Source of the DNA: UBA10427 sp003500135
GTDB taxonomy: Bacteria > Bacteroidota > Bacteroidia > Cytophagales > Cyclobacteriaceae
DNA: 12,870 bases
Assembly: GCA_963966275.1 (NCBI GenBank)
Contig: CAWZYQ010000111.1
Span: 1 to 12,870, forward strand
Direction of reading: 5' to 3'
A program made the translations under genes and the position numbers. Shown in pieces: positions 1 to 6,392 of the stretch (position 1 is its first letter; every line of letters begins with the position of its first letter). The notes beneath the pieces are model-generated. The model saw nothing but the letters and a program-made list of their open reading frames with translations, was not told where the DNA came from and did not search any database.

Positions 1-233
1 AGAAGGGCACACCCCTCTCAATTGCATTTAAATCAATGTGCGAAACTTGAGTAATATACTATATATTTTCCATTTATTCAGGGGTATAAAAACACCATAT
101 CATCAGTATAAATCAATGACTTATAAACAAAAGTAGGTGAAATACGTACCTATGGGGTGTTTTAAACAGTTAAATGTTGTTTTTTGTGGTTTTTTGTTTT
201 TCGGTCAACAATTCATTTTTGAAGATGAAATCA
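1..233. other. Non-coding stretch at the left edge
   Basis: No reading frame here resembles a protein. The stretch lies downstream of the minus-strand barrel gene that stops at 234. It is AT-rich, with a T-rich block at about 178-200. It holds nested inverted repeats: AAAACACC (89-96) with GGTGTTTT (156-163), and inside them TAGGT (134-138) with ACCTA (148-152). No hairpin followed by a U-run, as expected of an intrinsic terminator for the minus-strand genes, was found. The upstream or downstream gene on the left lies outside the window. Confidence 0.5.
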
Positions 234-830
234 TCAGAAAGTAAGACCAAAAGAAATGGCCAACCTGTTTTTGCTATGTGCTTCTTCATATTCAATCCCT
301 GAGCCCCACCAGGTAGACTGCGAGTAATTTCTGAAGAAGTTGAACCGGTAATAATGCAGTCCTATGGTTAGTTGGTTTTGATCATTAAGTTTAAAGGGAA
401 CAGTAATGCCCATTTTAACAGCCCAACTACCACTAACCTCATGCTCTGAGCTCCATTCCGGTTGATCAATTTCACCAATCGTAAAGTTGTGCCCGATACC
501 CCCGTAAATTACCGGAAAAACACTTTTATCTGACAGTTTAAAACCAACCAGGGCAAGTATAGGCAAAAGGTCAGGCGAATTACGATCCATAAAGAAATAA
601 CCGGTTTCCAATCCGGTCGAAAATCTCGAATTCAGTCCGTACATTGTTTGCCATGATAAAATTCCTTTCGCTTTATGCTCATTGCTCAAAGAAATTCCCA
701 CGCTTGCCGTATGAGCCCATTTTTTATTTGTCACATAAACCTGATCCTGGGCGATAGCCAATAAATGGCTTGCGCTCAGGATTAAAGCGCATAAAACTGT
801 GTAATATGATTTATATGGCCGGTTCATCAT
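234..830 (-). CDS. Small outer-membrane beta-barrel protein (hypothetical)
   Basis: The product has 198 residues. Residues 1-28 look like a signal peptide: a basic start, a hydrophobic core near residues 11-26, and a plausible cleavage after AIA at 25-27, just before QDQ. The rest alternates polar and aromatic/hydrophobic residues with many Gly and Tyr/Phe/Trp, as in 8-strand barrels, and ends in FGLTF. A C-terminal phenylalanine is typical of proteins inserted by the BAM machinery. Two ATG codons lie in tandem (828-830 and 825-827), and either could be the start. The start overlaps the last 20 bases of the upstream lipoprotein gene, so the two are very likely co-transcribed and possibly translationally coupled. 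I do not recognise a specific family. A role beside the surface lipoprotein is inferred only from gene order. Confidence 0.8.
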   Translation of the reverse strand: MMNRPYKSYYTVLCALILSASHLLAIAQDQVYVTNKKWAHTASVGISLSNEHKAKGILSWQTMYGLNSRFSTGLETGYFFMDRNSPDLLPILALVGFKLSDKSVFPVIYGGIGHNFTIGEIDQPEWSSEHEVSGSWAVKMGITVPFKLNDQNQLTIGLHYYRFNFFRNYSQSTWWGSGIEYEEAHSKNRLAISFGLTF

Positions 831-2082
831 TGATTTTTATATGACTCAACTGCCTGAATTTTCCTTTTTCTGAAATATCAAACTGATACAAACCATCCGA
901 TCCGATCATGATCAGTAAATCACCGATAGGTATAACATCGTAGGCATGAAAATTCTTTATATGCGACAATTGGTTCTGGTCTATTTTATCGGGTTCTTCG
1001 TAGTCGAACCATTTCAGTCCGTATTTACCTTCACAAATAAACAGATCGTGATTTCTGATGCCCAGCCCGTGCGGGTGTTTCATTTGGTAGGTATACAATA
1101 ATTTTGGCGCTGTTAGGTCTTTAATATCAATTACTTCCAATTGGTTTGAAAAATCTGTTCGGCATAAATTACCATCGCGTAAAGTAACAAAAGCCAGTGA
1201 ATCGTTAGCAACAACCGGATCGCAACTGAAGATGTGCTCATATACACTTAGCTGAACCGGAGTGGTGGGGTTTTGGACATCGTAAATGTACATACCACTC
1301 TGAGAACCAATAAAAATTTTGTCCTTAAAAGGAAAAATGGTTTCAATGCCCCAGTTTATGTAAACTTCATTGATGAGTTCAGGCGATGTTCCATCTTCCA
1401 AATCAAAAATATACATATTGCTGTCATCAATTGTAAATAGATGCCCCTTATTTATGGTAAATCGCGCCATCGAGCCGCCTATTCCGGTGGAGTTTGCGTC
1501 GAAAGAACCGGCCTCAAGGGTTGCAAAATCAGTTCTTACAAAAAGTCTGTCGTCCTGAAAAAAGAAGTTTTGATTGTTGTCCACTTTCTCTACTACTTCC
1601 TTTTCAACCCAATCTACCAAATAGCCCATTTTGTCATCTACAAAAATTTCATTGACAGTTTTCGCAAAAACATCTTCAGACCGATGCATTAATTGTATGT
1701 TAGTGGGGTCGGAAATATCAAGCGCCAGCAGATCGGCGAATGAGTTGGCGTACATGATAGTGCCCTGAACGGCCAGATCGGTGTTGCCAGGAATATTTAC
1801 AAATGATAGCGGAATTGGATTTTCCGGATTGGTGTTGTCAAAAAGATGAATCCCCTTGTTGGGTTCTGAAATAAAAAGATATCCGTCTTTCCAGTAAATC
1901 TTCCCGGACTCCGCAATTTCAATGGGAGGAAGGATTTCAAAGGACGATCTGGCTTCTGCGGCAGTCATGATCACGGGTTCCATCGCGACATAGGTCCTGG
2001 TAGTGGTCACATCATCAGAGCAACCCCAAAAAAGCGCTACAGCTGCTACGATACCGATTAGTGTAATAATTGTTTTTTTCAT
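811..2082 (-). CDS. LVIVD-repeat surface lipoprotein (beta-propeller)
   Basis: The product has 423 residues from the ATG at 2080-2082. An in-frame ATG 33 bases upstream would add 11 charged residues before the signal peptide, so the later start is preferred. Residues 1-20 are a lipoprotein signal peptide (MKK, a hydrophobic core, then FWG) before Cys21. The next residues are Ser-Asp-Asp, resembling the Bacteroidota lipoprotein export signal that sends lipoproteins to the cell surface. From about residue 60 onward, units of the type 'dgyLfi...gihlfDnsnPenP' repeat (examples near 66-90, 108-130, 214-236, 255-277, 291-330 and 345-360). This is the pattern of LVIVD repeats, which are thought to fold as a beta-propeller. 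The ligand and function of the family are unknown. The gene is first in a two-gene unit with the barrel protein downstream and is divergent from another barrel gene. Confidence 0.87.
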   Translation of the reverse strand: MKKTIITLIGIVAAVALFWGCSDDVTTTRTYVAMEPVIMTAAEARSSFEILPPIEIAESGKIYWKDGYLFISEPNKGIHLFDNTNPENPIPLSFVNIPGNTDLAVQGTIMYANSFADLLALDISDPTNIQLMHRSEDVFAKTVNEIFVDDKMGYLVDWVEKEVVEKVDNNQNFFFQDDRLFVRTDFATLEAGSFDANSTGIGGSMARFTINKGHLFTIDDSNMYIFDLEDGTSPELINEVYINWGIETIFPFKDKIFIGSQSGMYIYDVQNPTTPVQLSVYEHIFSCDPVVANDSLAFVTLRDGNLCRTDFSNQLEVIDIKDLTAPKLLYTYQMKHPHGLGIRNHDLFICEGKYGLKWFDYEEPDKIDQNQLSHIKNFHAYDVIPIGDLLIMIGSDGLYQFDISEKGKFRQLSHIKINDEPAI

Positions 2083-2175
2083 GGTGTGTCTGTCTTTTTT
2101 TCTTAAGACACGCAATTATTTAAAAGCGTTGGAACATATTGGGTATTTAATGAAATGCGATGCAACTTAGTGCGA

Positions 2176-2183
2176 TAAATTTG
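2176..2183 (+). promoter_or_regulatory. Candidate -7 promoter box (TAAATTTG)
   Basis: TAAATTTG matches the Bacteroidota -7 consensus TAnnTTTG at every defined position. It lies 33 bases before the preferred ATG at 2217. No clean -33 TTTG was found at the usual distance, so this is a partial promoter match. Transcription from here would begin near 2190, downstream of the earlier in-frame ATG at 2160. That supports 2217 as the true start of the gene. Confidence 0.45.
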
Positions 2184-2216
2184 TATCTTACTTTTAAATA
2201 TCAACAACTGTCAACT

Positions 2217-2879
2217 ATGAAATCATTAATTATTTCTATTTTATTTCTGCTGTCTGTTCCTGCGATGGCTCAAAGTGACCGTTTCTATACCACTTCAGGT
2301 GGCGAATGGATATTTAGTTTTGCAGACTTAACAATCGATGGTGAGCAACAGGGATCCGTTTTGAGGTGGTCGCCTGTATTTAATTTACATACCTATGTCC
2401 ATCGCGATTTTTCTGACAACTTCGGGGTTTATTCGGGCCTGGGTTTTAGAAATGTAGGATTTATTGCTGATGTACCTGGCAGTGATGACATTCGAAAAAA
2501 ATTCAGGACATACAATGTGGGCATCCCTATCGGGATTAAAATTGGCAGAATGAACAGTTCATTTTTTCATTTTGGATATGAATTTGAGGTACCTTTTAAT
2601 TACAAGGAAAAGACATTCGAGAATGAGCGAAAAACAGATAAGTTCAATGTTTGGTTCAGTGGTCGTACCCCTACTTTTTACCATTCTCTGCACGCGGGAA
2701 TTCAATTTTACAGAGGCGCCAATCTGGTATTTCGATATTACCTCACCAACTTTTTCAATAAGGGATTTACGGAAACCGTAGATGGGGAAAGAAAACAACC
2801 CTATGAAAACTTTGATGCGAACGTATTTTATTTCGGCTTAAGCTTTAACCTTATGAAAGACCGAAGCTTTATTTATTGA
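2217..2879 (+). CDS. Outer-membrane beta-barrel protein (porin-like, hypothetical)
   Basis: The product has 220 residues from the ATG at 2217. An in-frame ATG at 2160 would add 19 residues ahead of an otherwise perfect signal peptide, and it lies upstream of the candidate -7 box, so it was rejected. Residues 1-18 form the signal peptide (MKS, hydrophobic core, cleavage after AMA, mature start QSD). The mature part shows amphipathic beta-strand texture with many aromatic residues and glycines, for example VYSGLGFRNVGF, VGIPIGIKIG, FFHFGYEFEVPF, LVFRYYLTNFF and VFYFGLSFNL. This is like the 'outer membrane protein beta-barrel' families common in Bacteroidota. The last strand is followed by a short charged tail (KDRSFIY), slightly unusual for a barrel end. 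Function is unknown. It is not an obvious paralogue of the barrel protein at 234-830. Confidence 0.82.
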   Translation: MKSLIISILFLLSVPAMAQSDRFYTTSGGEWIFSFADLTIDGEQQGSVLRWSPVFNLHTYVHRDFSDNFGVYSGLGFRNVGFIADVPGSDDIRKKFRTYNVGIPIGIKIGRMNSSFFHFGYEFEVPFNYKEKTFENERKTDKFNVWFSGRTPTFYHSLHAGIQFYRGANLVFRYYLTNFFNKGFTETVDGERKQPYENFDANVFYFGLSFNLMKDRSFIY

Positions 2880-2916
2880 TGCGTTAGCTTTTCTTTTAAA
2901 CCCTTGTCAGCTTTTT

Positions 2917-3015
2917 ATGTCTAAGGACAAAAAAATGAGGACAAGGGTATTTATTTATCTGCTTATTTTGGCGATCTTCTATTTGTACTGCAGCGAACAG
3001 TTACTGCTGTTTTAG
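2917..3015 (+). CDS. Possible small membrane peptide (mini-ORF)
   Basis: This ORF has 32 codons from the ATG at 2917, or 26 from the in-frame ATG at 2935. The second ATG is preceded by AAGGA with 7-base spacing, a good Shine-Dalgarno match and unusual for this window. The peptide begins with a strongly basic stretch (MSKDKKMRTR), followed by one hydrophobic segment (VFIYLLILAIFYLYC) and a short tail (SEQLLLF). That layout fits a single-pass small membrane protein, or a vestigial signal peptide. A 9-bp inverted repeat brackets its second start codon. There is no homology evidence, and AT-rich DNA readily produces hydrophobic short ORFs by chance, so this is a candidate only. Confidence 0.25.
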   Translation: MSKDKKMRTRVFIYLLILAIFYLYCSEQLLLF

Positions 3016-3141
3016 AAGTTTATTGGATCAATTTTGGATTTATCTTAATGAAAATCAGAGGGTTAAATATTCATACCCCAATATTTCAAATCACGCGGGC
3101 CCGGGGAATAAACTTCAGGTATTTACATCAATTGTTTTCCC

Positions 3142-3161
3142 GGTTTGAGAAATGTCAAACC
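3142..3161. other. Short hairpin (7-bp stem, 6-base loop)
   Basis: GGTTTGA (3142-3148) and TCAAACC (3155-3161) are perfect complements around the loop GAAATG. No U-run follows on either strand, so it is not a standard terminator. It may be part of an RNA leader or the 3' region of the upstream transcript. Confidence 0.35.
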
Positions 3162-3192
3162 TGGATCATGTATTAGGATTTGTCATGAAAGC

Positions 3193-3302
3193 CCAAAATG
3201 CAATAAGATCAAGTGTTTAGGGTTATTTTGGCACGGAGGCGTGGTTAACCATCACGGTGAGTACCAAAATGTTCATAAATGCTTGAGGTTGAAGCATTTT
3301 GG
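3193..3302. repeat. Four alternating CCAAAAT/ATTTTGG elements able to form competing hairpins
   Basis: CCAAAATG occurs at 3193-3200 and 3264-3271. The complementary ATTTTGG occurs at 3225-3231 and CATTTTGG at 3295-3302. Spacing between element starts is 32, 39 and 31 bases. Element 1 can pair with 2, and 3 with 4. Alternatively 2 pairs with 3, extended to ATTTTGGCAC/GTACCAAAAT with one mismatch and enclosing the palindrome TGGTTAACCA (3242-3251). A further stem AAATGCTT/AAGCATTT (3277-3284 with 3292-3299) competes in the last part. This is the layout of a switching leader, or of a set of protein-binding sites. No U-run follows, and the next gene starts 180 bases downstream. Confidence 0.4.
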
Positions 3303-3454
3303 ACTTGGAATAGAATGCTAATGCATGATTCAGGTTAAAGTATGATACAAATCAATTGGTTTTATTTCAAATTTTTTATTAATTTTTGGGACTCATTTGC
3401 GATTTTCCTAATTTATATTGTATTTAGGAACCTTTTATTAAAGTGTTTTGAACA

Positions 3455-3470
3455 TAACAACCCGTTGTTA
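3455..3470. promoter_or_regulatory. 16-base palindrome before fadD, candidate operator
   Basis: TAACAAC (3455-3461) and GTTGTTA (3464-3470) are perfect 7-base inverted arms around CC. The site ends 12 bases before the ATG of the acyl-CoA synthetase gene. Its size and symmetry fit a binding site for a dimeric repressor, as is common for fatty-acid degradation genes (TetR- or GntR-type regulators). The sequence does not match a regulator consensus I can name. It could instead form a small hairpin over the translation start. Confidence 0.4.
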
Positions 3471-3482
3471 AAATAATTTATT

Positions 3483-5168
3483 ATGCAAGATTATCCTTGG
3501 TTTAAGAATTATCCGGAGGGAATTCCTCAAGAAATTAACCCGGATGCATACGATAACCTGTCAGATTTTTTTGAAGTATCAGTAAAAAAGTACACAGGGC
3601 TTATTGCGTATGAAAACATGGGCAAAAGCATCACATTTGATGAGCTGGATCAAATGACTCAAAGTTTTGCTTCCTATTTGCAAAATGACCTGGGGCTTCA
3701 AAAGGGAGACAGGGTGGCAATTCAAATGCCTAACCTCTTGCAGCTGCCAATTGCCTTATTTGGCTGCTTGCGCGCAGGCATGGTCGTGGTGAATACAAAT
3801 CCTTTATACACTGCAAGGGAGATGGAGCACCAATTTAAAGACACTGGCGCCAAAGCAGTGGTCATTTTGGCCAACTTTGCCCACAATCTTGAAAAAATTA
3901 TTGGCAATACAGATATTAAACACGTTATCATCACAGAGATTGGGGACTTGCTAGGGGGAATAAAAGGTCTAGTAGTGAATTTTGTGGTGAAAAATGTGAG
4001 AAAAATGGTGCCCTCGTATAAGATTAGTGGGGCGATCAAGTACAACGATGTTTTGAAGAAAGGGAAACCCGCAAAGTATAACCGTCCGGCCATCAAGAAT
4101 GAAGAAATCGCTTTTCTGCAATATACCGGTGGTACCACTGGCGTTAGCAAAGGGGCCATGCTTTCACACCGCAATATAATTGCCAATATGGAGCAAATCA
4201 GCGCATGGATGCTTCCCAAACTGGAAGAACGCAAAGAAACAATGATTACTGCGTTACCGATGTATCACATATTTGCCCTTACAGTAAATTGCCTGGCCAT
4301 GTTTAAAATAGGCGCTAAAAACGTTTTGATCACCAACCCAAGAGACTTACCTACCTTTATAAAAGAGTTGAAAAAACACCCATTCACGGTAATGACGGGT
4401 GTAAATACCTTGTTTAAAGGGTTGCTCAACAATCCGGAATTCAGTTCGGTAGATTTCAGCCATTTCAAAATTGCAGTTGGTGGCGGTATGGCCGTACAGG
4501 ATATCGTAGCAAAGCGCTGGAAAGAGACTACTGGTGTGGCGCTTGTTGAGGGTTATGGTTTGTCAGAAACTTCTCCTGTATTGACATGTAATCCGATTGA
4601 TGAAACTGAGCGCATTGGTACCATTGGCTTACCTCTTCCTAGTACAGAAATCATTTTACTCAACGATGAGGGCAAACCTGTTCCTGACGGTACTCCAGGT
4701 GAAATATGTGCCAAAGGACCTCAGGTGATGAACCGTTATTGGAATAGAAAAGAGGAAACCGAAAATGTATTTTACAATGGCTATTTCAAAACAGGGGATA
4801 TGGGTGTAACAGATGATTCCGGGTTTTTCAAAATAGTTGATCGTAAGAAAGAAATGATCAATGTCTCCGGCTTCAATGTATATCCTAATGAGATCGAAAA
4901 TATTGTAGCCGCACACCACAAAGTATTGGAGGTTGGTGCAATTGGTATTTCGGATCCGAAATCCAATGAAGTGGTCAAAATATTTGTCGTTAAAAAAGAT
5001 GATTCACTTACCCAGGAGGAAATTATTGCCTATTGTAAAGAAAACATGACCGGATACAAAGTGCCCAAAGTGGTAGAGTTCAGAGATGAACTTCCAAAAT
5101 CCAACGTCGGTAAAATTTTGAGAAGACTGTTGAAAGAATCTGAGGAAAAGGCCTCTCAGACAGCATAA
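3483..5168 (+). CDS. fadD: Long-chain-fatty-acid--CoA ligase (acyl-CoA synthetase)
   Basis: This enzyme activates free fatty acids with ATP to acyl-adenylates and then acyl-CoA, for beta-oxidation or lipid synthesis. The product has 561 residues, the same length as E. coli FadD, and shows all core motifs of the ANL adenylating family. The P-loop TGGTTGVSKG is at 215-224, and YGLSE at 368-372 belongs to the adenylate site. TGD at 447-449 holds the ATP-ribose-binding aspartate. DRKKEMINVSGFNVYPNEIE at 463-482 is the hinge and fatty-acyl signature region, and the catalytic lysine of the C-terminal domain is K554 in NVGKILRR. The N-terminal sequence DYPWFKNYPEGIPQEI also fits bacterial FadD. No Shine-Dalgarno is evident before the ATG. 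The gene stands alone, with a palindrome upstream and a terminator downstream. Chain-length preference cannot be read from the sequence. Confidence 0.95.
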   Translation: MQDYPWFKNYPEGIPQEINPDAYDNLSDFFEVSVKKYTGLIAYENMGKSITFDELDQMTQSFASYLQNDLGLQKGDRVAIQMPNLLQLPIALFGCLRAGMVVVNTNPLYTAREMEHQFKDTGAKAVVILANFAHNLEKIIGNTDIKHVIITEIGDLLGGIKGLVVNFVVKNVRKMVPSYKISGAIKYNDVLKKGKPAKYNRPAIKNEEIAFLQYTGGTTGVSKGAMLSHRNIIANMEQISAWMLPKLEERKETMITALPMYHIFALTVNCLAMFKIGAKNVLITNPRDLPTFIKELKKHPFTVMTGVNTLFKGLLNNPEFSSVDFSHFKIAVGGGMAVQDIVAKRWKETTGVALVEGYGLSETSPVLTCNPIDETERIGTIGLPLPSTEIILLNDEGKPVPDGTPGEICAKGPQVMNRYWNRKEETENVFYNGYFKTGDMGVTDDSGFFKIVDRKKEMINVSGFNVYPNEIENIVAAHHKVLEVGAIGISDPKSNEVVKIFVVKKDDSLTQEEIIAYCKENMTGYKVPKVVEFRDELPKSNVGKILRRLLKESEEKASQTA

Positions 5169-5185
5169 TCATTGAAAACCCAAAT

Positions 5186-5219
5186 AAAAAGCTGCTTCCT
5201 CAGGGGAGCAGCTTTTTTT
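5186..5219 (+). terminator. Rho-independent terminator after fadD
   Basis: AAAAAGCTGCT (5186-5196) pairs with AGCAGCTTTTT (5207-5217) as an 11-bp stem with a 10-base loop, and the T-run reaches 5219. It lies 18 bases after the fadD stop. It separates fadD from the following membrane-protein gene, which begins 50 bases later and so probably has its own promoter or depends on readthrough. Confidence 0.92.
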
Positions 5220-5268
5220 ATTGACTCATTCCTGATATTTTCACATCTCATTTAACCCAGAAGGATAA

Positions 5269-6264
5269 GTGACTAAGAAAAACCACAGATCGCGAAATGT
5301 ATTTTTCGTTATAGACGATGTGCTGATGATGGTTACGCTAACCCTCAATTTGGCATTGCTGCTTTTTGAGGCCGTTTATGATATTAGTGCTTTTCAGGAC
5401 TGGTTCCATAACATAGCGCCCGAGGTAGCCGATTTTTATCAGGTATATATTCACACTCATTTTCATTTGATTGATCTGGGGTTTGTAGCATTTTTTCTAT
5501 TCGAGTTTTTCCTGATCTGGGCGATCGCCGTTTATCAAAGGTGGTACCTGAAATGGTATTTCTATCCATTTATTCACTGGTATGACCTCATAGGCTGTGT
5601 GCCCATCGGTAGCTTTAGGTTTTTGAGAATACTGCGGGTTTTTTCAATTCTGATCAGGCTTCATAAAGCAGGTTATATAAACCTGAAAAAGACGGTGTTG
5701 TACCAAAGCTTTCTGAAATACTACAACATATTCCTCGAAGAAGTATCCGACCGTGTGGTAGTAAATGTTTTAAGTGGTGTTCAGGAAGAAATCAAAGACG
5801 GTGGTCATGTAATGGAAAGGATTATCAATGAAGTACTTGCCCCCAACCAACAGGTTTTAGTTGAATGGTTATCGGAAAGGGTGGGCTATGGCATTGCCTC
5901 CACGTATCCTGACAAACGGCAAGATATTGAAAAATATGTCCAGGAAGTAATCGGAACTGCTTTTAGAAAGAACAACGCGGTGGATTTAATGTCAACCATA
6001 CCTGTTTTGGGTAGCAAAATAGCCGATATTCTGGAAGAAAGTATCGCCGATATCGTATTCAATACCATTGATAAGGGTATAAATGATTTAGGTAGCGATA
6101 AGAATAAACTATTCATAGATGAAAGCTTGCAGGTTGCCATCAATACTGTTTCACATCACGAAGATAAGCAGTTAATGCAGGAACTAATCATTAAAACATT
6201 CGTAGAAGTGATTGAAATCATGAAAGACCAGGTGAAGGTTAAAAAATGGAAGGAAAATTTTTAA
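5269..6264 (+). CDS. Voltage-sensor-like membrane protein with helical cytoplasmic tail, no pore
   Basis: The product has 331 residues from a GTG at 5269. A stop codon (TAA) lies immediately upstream, and AAGGA is only 3 bases before the GTG. An ATG at 5326 would remove 19 residues and still keep the first membrane helix. Four hydrophobic segments occupy about residues 18-38, 66-90, 97-113 and 116-132. The fourth reads FRFLRILRVFSILIR, with Arg at 117, 120, 123 and 130 and Lys133, as in S4 of voltage sensors. Segment 2 has an acidic residue in FLFEFF (E79) and segment 3 has D106, matching the usual S2/S3 counter-charges. No S5-pore-S6 follows. Residues ~140-331 are predominantly amphipathic helix without further membrane spans, and I do not recognise this domain. 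Family databases would probably label it 'ion transporter', but the missing pore makes channel function doubtful. Confidence 0.8.
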   Translation: MTKKNHRSRNVFFVIDDVLMMVTLTLNLALLLFEAVYDISAFQDWFHNIAPEVADFYQVYIHTHFHLIDLGFVAFFLFEFFLIWAIAVYQRWYLKWYFYPFIHWYDLIGCVPIGSFRFLRILRVFSILIRLHKAGYINLKKTVLYQSFLKYYNIFLEEVSDRVVVNVLSGVQEEIKDGGHVMERIINEVLAPNQQVLVEWLSERVGYGIASTYPDKRQDIEKYVQEVIGTAFRKNNAVDLMSTIPVLGSKIADILEESIADIVFNTIDKGINDLGSDKNKLFIDESLQVAINTVSHHEDKQLMQELIIKTFVEVIEIMKDQVKVKKWKENF

Positions 6265-6310
6265 TTCGACAAACACATTTTTCGTGCTCTGGTTGTAAAT
6301 GTAAAGTGTT

Positions 6311-6330
6311 GGCGGCCGAAATGCCGCTTT
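6311..6330 (+). terminator. Weak hairpin, possible terminator
   Basis: GCGGC (6312-6316) and GCCGC (6323-6327) form a GC-only 5-bp stem with a 6-base loop, extendable by one G-T pair. It is followed by CTTTCTGTT, a poor T-tract. It lies 47 bases after the stop of the voltage-sensor-like gene and before nadA, where a terminator would be expected. Confidence 0.3.
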
Positions 6331-6392
6331 CTGTTATTACGTTTCAGGTTAAGTTTAGAATTATTAATATTGTACTCAAATTTTAAAATAAA

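Larger units (their letters stand above)
2880..3482. other. Long intergenic region with structured segments
   Basis: This is about 600 bases between the barrel gene and the acyl-CoA synthetase gene. No conserved protein is recognisable. It contains a possible hydrophobic mini-ORF (2917-3015) and a 9-bp inverted repeat ACCCTTGTC/GACAAGGGT (2900-2908 with 2940-2948) that overlaps it and lacks a U-run. A small GC-rich patch (CGCGGGCCCGGGG) lies near 3094-3106. Other contents are a 7-bp hairpin (3142-3161), four alternating CCAAAAT/ATTTTGG elements (3193-3302) and a 16-base palindrome (3455-3470). It probably holds the 3' end of the barrel transcript and the leader and control region of the fadD-like gene. 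Confidence 0.55.

Noticed and set aside
2083..2115. Longer N-terminus for the LVIVD lipoprotein (ATG at 2113-2115)
   Set aside because: It adds 11 mostly charged residues before a standard lipoprotein signal peptide that starts MKK at 2082.
2160..2216. Longer N-terminus for the plus-strand barrel gene (ATG at 2160)
   Set aside because: It would put 19 residues before a complete signal peptide, and it begins upstream of the candidate -7 promoter box at 2176-2183.
2083..2216. A minus-strand promoter for the LVIVD gene in the divergent spacer
   Set aside because: No CAAAnnTA (reverse of TAnnTTTG) is present; only a weak 6-bp stem GTGTCT/AGACAC (2086-2091 with 2106-2111) was seen next to the start codon.
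2900..2948. 9-bp inverted repeat after the barrel gene as a terminator
   Set aside because: The loop is 31 bases and no U-run follows the stem, so an intrinsic terminator is not supported.
3048..3176. 42-codon plus-strand ORF in the intergenic region
   Set aside because: No recognisable family, no signal peptide or membrane span, no ribosome site, and the frame runs through a hairpin and a GC-rich patch; it looks like chance.
3722..4234. 170-codon minus-strand ORF inside fadD
   Set aside because: It is antisense to well-conserved coding sequence including the P-loop motif and has no protein-like features of its own.
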